Source: Acidobacteriota bacterium
GTDB taxonomy: Bacteria; Acidobacteriota; Terriglobia; Bryobacterales; Bryobacteraceae
Reading direction: 5' to 3'
Assembly: GCA_026393985.1 (NCBI GenBank)
Contig: JAPKZB010000077.1
Span: 17,566-74,099 of the forward strand
DNA: 56,534 nucleotides
In this document: positions 45,462 through 54,064 of the stretch, one piece after another
Numbering within the stretch: the stretch's first letter is position 1
How the letters are laid out: each line of letters opens with the position of its first letter
Notes under the pieces: model-generated
The model's input: the letters and a program-made list of their open reading frames with translations, nothing else
Databases searched by the model: none
What the model was told of the DNA's origin: nothing
Translations under genes and position numbers: made by a program

Positions 45462-47624
45462 ATGCCCCTGCCCCGCGTTCTCTTCGGTCTTCTTCTCGCC
45501 GCTCTCCTCGAAGCCGCGCCCAACCCCGGCGAACTCGCCCGCTGGCAGCGCCAAGCCAAGCAAATCACCATCACCCGCGACCGCTGGGGCATCGCCCACG
45601 TCTCCGGCAAAACCGACGCCGACGCCGTCTTCGGCGCCCTCTACGCCCAGGCCGAAGACGACTTCCCCCGCATCGAAGCCAACTACCTCACCGCCCTCGG
45701 CCGCACCGCCGAAGCCGACGGCGAAGCCCGCCTCTACTACGACCTCCGCTCCCGCCTCTACCTCAACCCCGCCACCCTCCCGGCCCGCTACGCCGCCAGC
45801 CCCGCCTGGCTCCGCAAGCTCATGGACGCCTTCGCCGACGGCCTCAACTACTACCTCCACACCCACCCCGAAACCAAGCCCCGCGTCCTCAACCGCTTTG
45901 AACCCTGGATGGCCCTCAGCTTCACCGAAGGCAGCATCGGCGGCGACATCGAACGCATCAACCCCCGCGAACTCCAGGCCTTCTACGGCGACGGCGCCAC
46001 CACCCTCGCCGCCCTCCCCCCCGCCCCGGACAAAGAACCCCGCGGCTCCAACGGCGTCGCCATCGCCCCCACCAACACTCGCCACAAAAACGCCCTCCTC
46101 CTCATCAACCCCCACACCTCCTTCTTCTTCCGCTCCGAACTCCAGATGACCTCCCGCGAAGGCCTCAACGCCTACGGCGCCTCCACCTGGGGCCAGTTCT
46201 TCATCTACCAGGGCTTCAACGACCGCGCCGGCTGGATGCACACCACCTCCGGCATCGACGCCGTCGACGAGTTTCGCGAAACCGTCGAAAAAACTCCCCA
46301 CGGCTACGTCTACAAATACGGCGACTCCACCCGCCCCGTCACCACCGAAACCATCACCCTCGACTACACAACGCCCCAAGGCCCGGCCCGCAAAACCTTC
46401 ACCACCTACCACACCCACCACGGCCCCATCGTCCGCGCCATCGACGGCCAGTGGGTTGCCATCCGCTTCATGCAGGAGCCCATCAAGGCCCTCTCCCAGT
46501 CCTACCTGCGCACCAAAGCCCGCAGCTACAGGGCGTTCCGCGAAACCATGGAGCTGAAAGCCAACTCCTCCAACAACACCATCTACGCCGACGCCGACGG
46601 CGCCATCGCCTACTTCCACGGCAACTACCTCCCCAAGCGCGACCCGAAATTCGACTGGAACAAACCCGTCGACGGCTCGAACCCCGCCGCCGACTGGGGC
46701 CCCCTCCACGCCCTCACCGACCTGCCCGAACTCCGCAACCCCGCCTCCGGCTGGCTCTACAACGCCAACAACAGCCCCTGGTCCGCCGCCGGCGCCAACA
46801 GCCCGAAAAAGGAAAACTTCCCCGCCTACGTCGAACGCGGCGTTGAAACCGCCCGCGGCCTCCACGCCCTCAAAGTCCTCGACGGCGTCAAAGACTTCAC
46901 CCTCGACTCCCTCCTCGCCGCCGCCTACGACTCCCACCTCCCCTGGTTTGAAAAAACCATCCCCGCCCTCGTGAAAGCTTGGGAAACCACCCCCTCGAAC
47001 GACCCGCTCAAAGCCAAACTCGCCCCCCAGATCGCCATCCTCAAAGCCTGGAACTACCGCTTCGCCACCGACTCCGTCGCCACCTCTCTCGCCATCTTCT
47101 GGGCCAACGACCTCCTCCGCCGCTCCACCGGCCGCTCCATCAGCCTCTCCTTTGCCGACTCCATCGCCAAGGACGCTCCCCGGGACATCCTCCTCCACGC
47201 CCTCGCCGTCGGCTGCGACAACCTCACCCGCGACTTCGGCAAATGGCAAACCCCCTGGGGCGAAATCAACCGCTTCCAGCGCCTCACCGGCGACATCGTC
47301 CACCCCTTCGACGACGCCAAGCCCAGCCTCCCCGTCGCCTTCCCCTCCGCCCTCTGGGGTTCGCTCGCCTCCTTCGGCGCCGCCCCCAAACCGGGCACGA
47401 AGAAGTGGTACGGCACCTCCGGCAACAGTTTTGTCGCGGTGGTCGAGTTCGGCAAACGCGTCCGCGCCCGCGCCATCTCCGCCGGCGGCGAAAGCGGCAA
47501 ACCCGCCTCCCCCCACTTCAACGACCAGGCCGAACGCTACAGCCGCGGCGACCTCCGCGAAGTCTACTTCTACCCCGACCAGATCAAAGCCAACGCCAAA
47601 CGCACCTACCGGCCTGGCAGCTAG
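45462..47624 (+). CDS. penicillin acylase family N-terminal-nucleophile hydrolase
   Basis: 720 residues with a signal peptide (LPRVLFGLLLAALLEAAP). An alpha-chain part at ~30-190 (ITITRDRWGIAHVSGKTDAD, FGALYAQAEDDFPRIEANYL) leads to the self-cleavage junction PRGSNGVAIAP, where Ser196 after Gly195 becomes the catalytic N-terminal serine of the beta chain. Then come INPHTSFFFRSELQM, GWMHTTSGIDAVDEFRETV and the oxyanion-type asparagine region LKANSSNNTIYADADG. Family members deacylate penicillins, acyl-homoserine lactones or related amides in the periplasm; the substrate here is unknown. It stands alone on its strand between two gene-poor regions. Confidence 0.93.
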   Translation: MPLPRVLFGLLLAALLEAAPNPGELARWQRQAKQITITRDRWGIAHVSGKTDADAVFGALYAQAEDDFPRIEANYLTALGRTAEADGEARLYYDLRSRLYLNPATLPARYAASPAWLRKLMDAFADGLNYYLHTHPETKPRVLNRFEPWMALSFTEGSIGGDIERINPRELQAFYGDGATTLAALPPAPDKEPRGSNGVAIAPTNTRHKNALLLINPHTSFFFRSELQMTSREGLNAYGASTWGQFFIYQGFNDRAGWMHTTSGIDAVDEFRETVEKTPHGYVYKYGDSTRPVTTETITLDYTTPQGPARKTFTTYHTHHGPIVRAIDGQWVAIRFMQEPIKALSQSYLRTKARSYRAFRETMELKANSSNNTIYADADGAIAYFHGNYLPKRDPKFDWNKPVDGSNPAADWGPLHALTDLPELRNPASGWLYNANNSPWSAAGANSPKKENFPAYVERGVETARGLHALKVLDGVKDFTLDSLLAAAYDSHLPWFEKTIPALVKAWETTPSNDPLKAKLAPQIAILKAWNYRFATDSVATSLAIFWANDLLRRSTGRSISLSFADSIAKDAPRDILLHALAVGCDNLTRDFGKWQTPWGEINRFQRLTGDIVHPFDDAKPSLPVAFPSALWGSLASFGAAPKPGTKKWYGTSGNSFVAVVEFGKRVRARAISAGGESGKPASPHFNDQAERYSRGDLREVYFYPDQIKANAKRTYRPGS

Positions 47625-48123
47625 CTCGCTGAGAACTCCAACGCCGAAAGCCGCTCCCGCGCGTTGCCGCCCGACCATTCCTACAACTCCTCGAAAGCCG
47701 AGCCGGAGCACATCTCCGGCCGCCAGTAACCGAAGGACCTGCCGTCTACAGCCTTGTCCTCTACCCCTCATCCGGTCGAACAGGACGTCCCATGGATCAC
47801 TGGGTAAGCTGATATGCCGCAACGGGGTAACGCTGTCGCTGCGTTTGCAGATGATCCATCCGAAACCGCATGCCACCGTTCCGGTGACCCCGACTCATAA
47901 TCGAACAGCCGTTAATAGATGATGACAGACCGCCTTCGTTGCGAAGGCGGTCTGTTCGGTCGGCTGCTAGAAACAAGCGGTAGGCATCCTTTTGCGTACT
48001 GGACCGTCCGCGGCAGGGAGCGGTCCAGCGCAATTTCAGCAACCGGCTCCCGGCTTCCTGCTCGCGAATAAGCCCCCTGTAACCAATGAGCCCTTCGGTA
48101 GAAAGCCATACCGGCCAATTCCG
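47625..48123. other. gene-poor region with a 14-bp hairpin
   Basis: A 500-base stretch without a convincing gene. It contains a perfect 14-bp inverted repeat (47925-47938 / 47942-47955, ACAGACCGCCTTCG with a three-base loop), terminator-like but without a T-run. On the minus strand a short frame (GCSIMSRGHRNGGMRFRMDH ... AAYQLTQ, 47797 upward) has a Met-Arg-rich look and might be a mobile-element remnant. I cannot identify it. Confidence 0.35.
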
Positions 48124-48828
48124 TCAGCTGTGGGACACCTTCTCACCCGGCTCCTGACTCGGCGGCAGGATCGGCCCTCGGAGGATAGCTACTTGGCGCC
48201 ACACAACCTCGTCGCCAGGCTCAAGTTTGAATTGATCGAAGGCCGTAAAGCCGCTCTGTCCGAGGTTGATCACAGGAGAGGCCCCACTCAGAGAACCCGG
48301 ATTCAGTTGCGACCAAGAGATGCCTTTGCGGTAAACGTAGTATTGCCAAGCCACGACGCCTGCAGGAATGGCGATCTCCGTGAGTTGGTAGATCCCCGCC
48401 GCACGGTGATTCCGGTTGAGGGTCGGCCCTACCTCCTTCTCGTGCTCAACCCCGAGGGAAGTAATCGACAGGCCTTTCGCGCCCCGCCGTTCGAAGACGT
48501 ACGTGAAGTTCTTCTTGTCTGTCCCGGGCTTCGCGGTCGCCACCTCCAAAAGTTCGAAAATAGTCGGAACAGTTGAGGAAAAATTCCGCGGAGTCCGGAA
48601 GGTGATAGCAGGGATTATTTTCTCTAAGTCGGAGTAGAGAAATGTTTCATCGTAGTAGATTCCTGCGATGCGCAAGCGCACCTCAGTGTCACGCTTGAAT
48701 GGCTTAGGATCATTTCGCACAAGAGCACCTCGTAGAGTATTAAAGGCCCTTTCCAGGTACCTTGCGCTGGGCGACAACAAGAAGGAATCCAGCGTGGAAG
48801 GCGGTGAAAGGATGGAATTCCGTTGCAA
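48124..48828 (-). CDS. hypothetical protein in a lower-GC stretch (234 aa)
   Basis: A TTG start at 48828 is used because a stop lies two codons upstream in frame; an ATG at 48847 opens a different frame that ends after 35 codons. The product has no signal peptide and shows an alpha/beta pattern: RYLERAFNTLRGALVRNDPK, TEVRLRIAGIYYDETFLYSD, YVFERRGAKGLSITSLGV and EIAIPAGVVAWQYYVYRKG. Base composition is clearly less GC-rich than the neighbours, which suggests transfer. I recognise no family. A good promoter lies upstream. Confidence 0.6.
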   Translation of the reverse strand: MQRNSILSPPSTLDSFLLSPSARYLERAFNTLRGALVRNDPKPFKRDTEVRLRIAGIYYDETFLYSDLEKIIPAITFRTPRNFSSTVPTIFELLEVATAKPGTDKKNFTYVFERRGAKGLSITSLGVEHEKEVGPTLNRNHRAAGIYQLTEIAIPAGVVAWQYYVYRKGISWSQLNPGSLSGASPVINLGQSGFTAFDQFKLEPGDEVVWRQVAILRGPILPPSQEPGEKVSHS

Positions 48829-48890
48829 TGACTATCTCGGCGAGCATTAGCTTCCGACAGTTAGCCTAATGAAACTCTTCCAGACCGGAA

Positions 48891-48920
48891 ACTGTACACT
48901 GAACTTACCAAAACTGTCAA
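48891..48920 (-). promoter_or_regulatory. candidate promoter of the 48124-48828 gene
   Basis: On the minus strand a perfect TTGACA (48915-48920) and TACAGT (48891-48896) are 18 bases apart, in an A+T-rich patch. The distance to the TTG start of the hypothetical gene is about 63 bases. This is the best sigma-70-like match I saw in the window. Confidence 0.5.
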
Positions 48921-49274
48921 TCACTATTTTTCGCACTCCCTCACTTTTTCCCAAACTAGCTCAGAGCCCTCAGGGGTCAGGCCTTGGTAAGGCAAGCAGA
49001 AGGTTCCTGCAATAATCGGCTCCGCCTCACGAGGTACCCAACGCCACCGGGAATTCGATATCGTCAGTAGTCGCTGCTTCGCCCCCATCTATATAAACTC
49101 CGCCTCGGGCAAGCCAGCCATCGAAGGATCTTGCACAGTTTCTGTCAATGTCGACGTAACTGTCTGCGCAAAGCGCAACCCCGCCGTAACAGCCACCCAG
49201 AAACCTATCTTGAAACTGGTTCGCCGCCTGCCGGTAAGTTCCGGCGAAACGACAACAAACAGATGAATTTTTGG
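48921..49274. other. gene-poor region; unidentified frame fragment
   Basis: Between the candidate promoter and the AraC-type gene no complete gene is seen. On the minus strand a frame ending at 49027 is open back into the 3' end of the regulator gene but has no start codon of its own. Its protein (RFAGTYRQAANQFQDRFLGG ... CARSFDGWLARGGVYIDGG) is Cys- and Gly-rich. It could be the tail of an old gene or chance. Confidence 0.3.
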
Positions 49275-50105
49275 TTACCCGCCCGCCTCCCGCCGCCGGT
49301 ACTCCCGCGGCGTACACCCCGTCAGCCGCTTAAAATCCTTGCTGAAGAAAAACCGGTCCCGGTAACCCACCTGCTCCGCAATCCACTGCACCGGATCCTC
49401 GGTATCGCCCAATCGCCGTTGCGCCTGCCGGATCCGCTCCCGCCGCAGCCAGTCAATCGGACTCGTCCCGTACACCTCCCGAAACCGCCGCGCAAAATGC
49501 GACGGGCTCATCCCCGCCTCCGCCGCCAACCCCGCCACCGTCAGCGGCTCAAAGTAGAACAGCTTCATCCGCGTCATCACCTTCCCCAACCCCGCCGGCG
49601 TCGCCACCTCCCCGCTCCCCCCCGCCGCCCAGATCACCGCCAGCAACCGCGCCACCGCCGCGTGCAGCCACCCCGCCCCACCCCCCTCCACCAACGCGAA
49701 AATCTCCCGGTACACCGGCTCCACCGCCTCCCGCGCCACCCCCCGCACCACCGGCCCCGCCAACCGACCCGCCAACTGCTCCAACCGCGGCCCCTCCACC
49801 CGCACCCAATACACCTCCCACGGATCCTCCCGCACCGCCCCGTGCGCATGCGGATGATGACAGTTCACCCACGCCAAATCCCCCGGCCCCACCTCGTATC
49901 TCCCCCCCTCCACCCGCACCCACCCCCGCCCCGCCAAACAGTAAATCAACTCGTGCCCCGGAAAATGCTCCCGCCTCACCCCATGCTCGCTCCCCGCCAC
50001 CAAATGCCCCGCCCGCGGTACCGTATAAAACACATTCCCCACATCCTCCGCCGCCGAACCATACAGAGAAATTGGGTATTCTGTCTTTTCCCGAAATCCG
50101 CTCAT
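49275..50105 (-). CDS. AraC-family transcriptional regulator
   Basis: 276 residues. The N-terminal half is a cupin-type ligand pocket (GHELIYCLAGRGWVRVEGGR, YEVGPGDLAWVNCHHPHAHG). The C-terminal ~100 residues form two helix-turn-helix motifs: LTVAGLAAEAGMSPSHFARRFREVYGTSP and DPVQWIAEQVGYRDRFFFSKDFKRLTGCTPREYR. It is divergent from the PSD1-propeller-DUF1501 operon with 70 bases between the starts, so it is the likely local regulator of that operon, presumably answering to a sugar-like ligand (inference). Confidence 0.92.
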   Translation of the reverse strand: MSGFREKTEYPISLYGSAAEDVGNVFYTVPRAGHLVAGSEHGVRREHFPGHELIYCLAGRGWVRVEGGRYEVGPGDLAWVNCHHPHAHGAVREDPWEVYWVRVEGPRLEQLAGRLAGPVVRGVAREAVEPVYREIFALVEGGGAGWLHAAVARLLAVIWAAGGSGEVATPAGLGKVMTRMKLFYFEPLTVAGLAAEAGMSPSHFARRFREVYGTSPIDWLRRERIRQAQRRLGDTEDPVQWIAEQVGYRDRFFFSKDFKRLTGCTPREYRRREAGG

Positions 50106-50175
50106 GATCGAATACTACAACTCTTTGCGGGGTTCCACCATTCCGGCGCGGCGGATTCTGCGGCACCATGAGTCC

Positions 50176-53061
50176 ATGGGCCGCCTTCTTTTTGTGCTCC
50201 TTGCCGCCGTCCCCGTCCAGGCGGTCGACTTCGGCCGCGAGATTCTGCCGCTGCTCTCCGACAAGTGCATCAGTTGCCACGGACCCGACCCCTCCTCCCG
50301 CATGGCCAACCTGCGCCTCGATCACCGCGAAGGCGCCCTCGCCGTCATCACCCCCGGCGACCCCGCCAATTCCAAACTCCTCGCCCGCGTCGCCCCCGCC
50401 AAGCCCGCCCTCCTCATGCCCCCGGCGCGCTCCCACAAAGCCCCCCTCACCCCCGCCGAAGTCGACCTCTTCCGCCGCTGGATCGCCGAAGGCGCCACCT
50501 GGGGCCAGCACTGGGCCTTCGTCAAACCCGCCCGCCCCACCCCACCCCGCCCCGGCCACCCGATCGACGCCTTCCTTAACCCCACCAACCCCAATCCCCC
50601 CGCCCCCGCCCACACCCTCCGCCGCCGCCTCGCCTTCGACCTCACCGGCCTCCCCCCCACCGCCAATCTCCCCTACGAAAAACTCCTCGACCAGCTCCTC
50701 GCCAGCCCCCACTTCGGCGAACGCATGGCCATGTGGTGGCTCGATGGCGCCCGCTACGCCGACTCCGATGGCTTCCAGGCCGACGACACCCGCTCCAACT
50801 GGCCCTGGCGCGACTGGGTCGCCGAACAGTTCAACAAAAACACCCCCTTCAACGAATTTACCCGCCTCCAGTTCGCCGGCGATCTGCTCCCGAACGCCAC
50901 CCCCGAAAGCAAACTCGCCACCGCCTTCCACCGCAACCACATGACCAACGGCGAAGGCGGCCGCCTCGCCGAAGAGAGCCGCATCGACTACGTCCTCGAC
51001 CGCACCAACACCACCGGCACCGTCTTCCTCGGCCTCACCCTCGGCTGCGCCCAGTGCCACACCCACAAGTTCGACCCCATCGCCCACCGCGACTACTACT
51101 CCTTCACCGCCTTCTTCAACTCCATCAACGAAACCGGCAGCGCCGGCCGCAAAGCCCACCCCTATCTCCCCGTCCAATCCCCCTACGCCCCCCGCGCCAT
51201 CGCCGAAACCGAAGCCCTCGTCGCCGCCCGCCGGCCCGCCGAACAACAGGCCCGCCGCGATGCCGAAACGCCCTTCCACGCCTGGCTCAAACACCAGCCC
51301 CCCGCCAACCACCGCACCTGGCTCCCCCTCCGCCCCCACGAACTCAAATCCGCCGAAGGCACCCGGTTCACCCTCGAAGCCGATGCCGCCATCCAAACCG
51401 CCGGCCCCTACCCCCGCCAGGACGACTACCGCCTCGCCACCCGCATCGCCCTCCCCCGCGTCACCGGCTTCCAGCTCGAAGTCCTCCCCCAGCCCAAACT
51501 CTCCCGCCACGAATCCGGCGAGTTCCTCCTCACCGACGTCAAGTTCCAGGTCCGCACCCCCGGCACCTCCCTCCTCCGCGACCTCACCGTCAAAAACGCC
51601 ATCGCCGACTACTCCGCCGACAAAGCCAAAAACAACAACTACGGCAACATCAAAGACACCCTCGACGACGACCCCCGCAACGGCTGGACCACCCTCGGCG
51701 CCCCCAACACCCAGTCCCATTACGCCCGCTTCGAACTCGCCGAACCCCTCGTCCTCCAGCCCAACGAAGAGGTGCTCATCGAACTCCGCCACCGCTCCAC
51801 CTCCGGCTTCCAGAACATCGGCCGCTTCCGCCTCGCCGCCACCGCCGAACGCGGACCCGCCGTCCAGTCCCTCGGCCCCTCCCCCCTCGATCAGCTCGCC
51901 GCCGGCCAGCCGGACCGCGCCCGCCTCTTTGAACAGTTCCTCGCCGATCACTCCCCCTACCGCGCCGCCCGCGCCGCCCTCGACCGCGCCCAGCAGCAGC
52001 TCGACGAACTCAAAGCCTCCGCCAAAGTCGACGTCATGGTCCTTGAAGACCTCCCGCAGCCCCGCCCCTCCCACATCCTGCTCCGCGGCGTCTGGGACAA
52101 CAAAGGCGAAACCGTCTCCCCCGATACCCTCCCCGCCATCTTCCCCCTCGCCCCCAACCAGCCCCGCAACCGCCTCGGCCTCGCCAACTGGCTCGTCTCG
52201 CCCGATAACCCCCTCACCGCTCGCGTCATCGTCAACCAGCTCTGGCAGCTGATGTTCGGCCAGGGCCTCGTCCGCACCCCCGAAGACTTCGGCCTCCAGG
52301 GCGAACGCCCGGACCACCCCGCCCTCCTCGACTGGCTCGCCGTCGAGTTCGTCGAAAGCGGCTGGGACGTCAAACACATGCTGCGCCTCATGGCCACCAG
52401 CGCCGCCTACCAGCGCGACTCCCGCGCCACCGCCGCACAACTCGCCGCCGACCCCGCCAACCGCCAGTACGCCCGCGGCGCCCGCTTCCGCCTCCCTGCC
52501 TGGATGCTCCGCGACGCCTCGCTCGCCCACGCCGGTCTCCTCAACCCCGCCTTCGGCGGCCCCCCCGTCCGCCCCTACCAGCCCGAAGGAGTCTGGGAAG
52601 AGCTCTTCATGGGCCGCTTCACCTACCTGCCCAGCGAAGGTCCCGCTCAGTACCGCCGCACCCTCTACGCCTTCTGGCGCCGCACCATCGCCCCCACGTT
52701 TCTCTTCGACTCCGCCCAGCGCCGCTCCTGCGAAGTCCGCACCTCCCGCACCAATACCCCCCTCCAGGCCCTCACCCTCCTGAACGACGAAACCTATCTC
52801 GAAGCCGCCCAAACCCTCGCCGCCCATCCCCCGGCCACCATCTTTCAAAAGGTGCTCCACCGCCCCCCCTCCACCCCCGAACTCGCCACCCTCACCCAGC
52901 AGTACAACCAGGCCCTCGCCCACTACCGGAAGCACCCCGCCGACGCCGCCAAGCTCCTCCGCTCCGGCCACACCCTCACCCCACCCACGCCGCCACGAGC
53001 CGCCGCCATGCTCGTCGCCAGCATGATTCTCAACCTCGACGAAGCCATCACCCATGAGTAA
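50176..53061 (+). CDS. PSD1 / planctomycete-cytochrome-C-domain protein (DUF1549, DUF1553)
   Basis: 961 residues from ATG 50176, where a signal peptide begins (GRLLFVLLAAVPVQAVDF); the frame is open from 50104 but that start lacks it. N-terminal PSCyt1 region with a CxxCH site in LSDKCISCHGPDPSSRMANL. DUF1549 follows (LTGLPPTANLPYEKLLDQLL, MAMWWLDGARYADSDGFQAD) with a second CxxCH at LGCAQCHTHKFDPIAHRDYY. The middle ~330-500 is a jelly-roll-like region, and DUF1553 ends the chain (TARVIVNQLWQLMFGQGLVR, SCEVRTSRTNTPLQALTLLN). A redox or electron-transfer role is suggested by the heme-like sites only. It overlaps the propeller gene by 8 bases. Confidence 0.9.
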   Translation: MGRLLFVLLAAVPVQAVDFGREILPLLSDKCISCHGPDPSSRMANLRLDHREGALAVITPGDPANSKLLARVAPAKPALLMPPARSHKAPLTPAEVDLFRRWIAEGATWGQHWAFVKPARPTPPRPGHPIDAFLNPTNPNPPAPAHTLRRRLAFDLTGLPPTANLPYEKLLDQLLASPHFGERMAMWWLDGARYADSDGFQADDTRSNWPWRDWVAEQFNKNTPFNEFTRLQFAGDLLPNATPESKLATAFHRNHMTNGEGGRLAEESRIDYVLDRTNTTGTVFLGLTLGCAQCHTHKFDPIAHRDYYSFTAFFNSINETGSAGRKAHPYLPVQSPYAPRAIAETEALVAARRPAEQQARRDAETPFHAWLKHQPPANHRTWLPLRPHELKSAEGTRFTLEADAAIQTAGPYPRQDDYRLATRIALPRVTGFQLEVLPQPKLSRHESGEFLLTDVKFQVRTPGTSLLRDLTVKNAIADYSADKAKNNNYGNIKDTLDDDPRNGWTTLGAPNTQSHYARFELAEPLVLQPNEEVLIELRHRSTSGFQNIGRFRLAATAERGPAVQSLGPSPLDQLAAGQPDRARLFEQFLADHSPYRAARAALDRAQQQLDELKASAKVDVMVLEDLPQPRPSHILLRGVWDNKGETVSPDTLPAIFPLAPNQPRNRLGLANWLVSPDNPLTARVIVNQLWQLMFGQGLVRTPEDFGLQGERPDHPALLDWLAVEFVESGWDVKHMLRLMATSAAYQRDSRATAAQLAADPANRQYARGARFRLPAWMLRDASLAHAGLLNPAFGGPPVRPYQPEGVWEELFMGRFTYLPSEGPAQYRRTLYAFWRRTIAPTFLFDSAQRRSCEVRTSRTNTPLQALTLLNDETYLEAAQTLAAHPPATIFQKVLHRPPSTPELATLTQQYNQALAHYRKHPADAAKLLRSGHTLTPPTPPRAAAMLVASMILNLDEAITHE

Positions 53062-54061
53062 CTCCCGACGCCGCTGGTTCCAACAAATGCACTCCCTCCT
53101 CGTCCAACCACCCCTCGGCCACGCCACCCACCGCTACCGCCTCGACACCCAATGGTCCCAGGCCGACCCGGCCAAGTATCCCGTCAACGACTGCCACGAA
53201 ATGGTCCAGGTCCCCGACGGCCGCCTCTTCCTCCTCACCAACCACCCCCAGAACAACATCCTCATCTACAACACCGCCGGTAAGTTACTCGACGCCTGGA
53301 CCCTCAATCTCAAAGGCGCCCACGGCCTCACTTACTCCGCCAACCATCTCTACATCACCGACACCGGCACGGGCCAGGTCCTCCAAACCACCCTCGCAGG
53401 GAAAATCGTCCTCGCACTCCCCCACCCCGCCAAAGTCGGCGCCTACACCGACCGCGACGTCTATAGCCCCACCGAAACCGCCGTCGCCCCCAACGGCGAT
53501 ATCTACGTCGCCGACGGCTACGGCTCCCAATACCTCCTCCACTACGACGCCGGCGGCAAGTACATCCGCAAGTTCGGCGGCCGGAGCTCCCAACCCATCA
53601 ACAAAGGAAAATTCCTCCAGGCCCACGGCATCGCCCTCGATACCCGCGGCCCCCAGCCCCTCCTCGTCGCCACCGCCCGCATCCGCAACGAGTTCCACTG
53701 GTTCACCCTCTCCGGCGAATACGTCCGCACCGTCTATCTCCCCGGCGCCTATCTCTCCCGCCCCGTCCTCTCCGGCAACTATCTCTACTCCGCCGTCTGC
53801 TTCGGCATGTTCCCCGACGATTACCGCATGTGGCAGAATCGCGGCTTCGTTGTCATCCTCGATGAAAACGACCAGGTCATCTCCGCCCCCGGCGCCCTCC
53901 CGCCCACGTACAAAGACGGCCGCCTCCAGTTACTCCTCCAGTCCTCCCCGGCCGCCTTCCGCAACCCCCACGACGTCTGCGTCGACCGCGAACAGAACCT
54001 CTACGTCTGCCAGTGGAACTCCGGTAAAGTCTACCCCTATAAACTCCATCGCGAAGCCTGA
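53054..54061 (+). CDS. NHL/6-bladed beta-propeller protein
   Basis: 335 residues, starting inside the end of the PSD1 gene. Propeller blades repeat with the NHL rhythm: EMVQVPDGRLFLLTNHPQNN, HGLTYSANHLYITDTGTGQV, TETAVAPNGDIYVADGYGSQ, HGIALDTRGPQPLLVATA and a final NPHDVCVDREQNLYVCQWNS. No signal peptide is obvious at the first ATG. Function is unknown; it may bind the partner PSD1 or DUF1501 protein. It is followed after 3 bases by the DUF1501 gene. Confidence 0.85.
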   Translation: MSNSRRRWFQQMHSLLVQPPLGHATHRYRLDTQWSQADPAKYPVNDCHEMVQVPDGRLFLLTNHPQNNILIYNTAGKLLDAWTLNLKGAHGLTYSANHLYITDTGTGQVLQTTLAGKIVLALPHPAKVGAYTDRDVYSPTETAVAPNGDIYVADGYGSQYLLHYDAGGKYIRKFGGRSSQPINKGKFLQAHGIALDTRGPQPLLVATARIRNEFHWFTLSGEYVRTVYLPGAYLSRPVLSGNYLYSAVCFGMFPDDYRMWQNRGFVVILDENDQVISAPGALPPTYKDGRLQLLLQSSPAAFRNPHDVCVDREQNLYVCQWNSGKVYPYKLHREA

Positions 54062-54064
54062 CCC

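Noticed and set aside
47797-48042. Insertion-sequence remnant
   Set aside because: Only a short Arg/Met-rich frame and palindromes are present; no transposase motif or terminal repeat pair could be identified.
47992-48576. A plus-strand frame of 194 codons overlapping the 234-residue hypothetical gene
   Set aside because: The minus-strand frame has a better amino-acid balance and a near-consensus promoter; the plus-strand protein is Arg/Pro-rich and starts in a gene-poor stretch.
50104-50175. Upstream start of the PSD1 gene at 50104
   Set aside because: It adds 24 residues without a signal peptide in front of one and overlaps the AraC start; ATG 50176 gives a clean signal peptide.
49549-53127. 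A 1192-codon open frame antisense to the PSD1 gene
   Set aside because: It is Gly/Val/Glu-rich low-complexity sequence with no domain, no ribosome site and no start logic. Strong use of C-ending codons on the plus strand removes stops from the opposite strand, so such frames arise by chance. The same holds for the antisense frames at 45408-47876, 36446-38161, 38137-39990 and 53930-55534.
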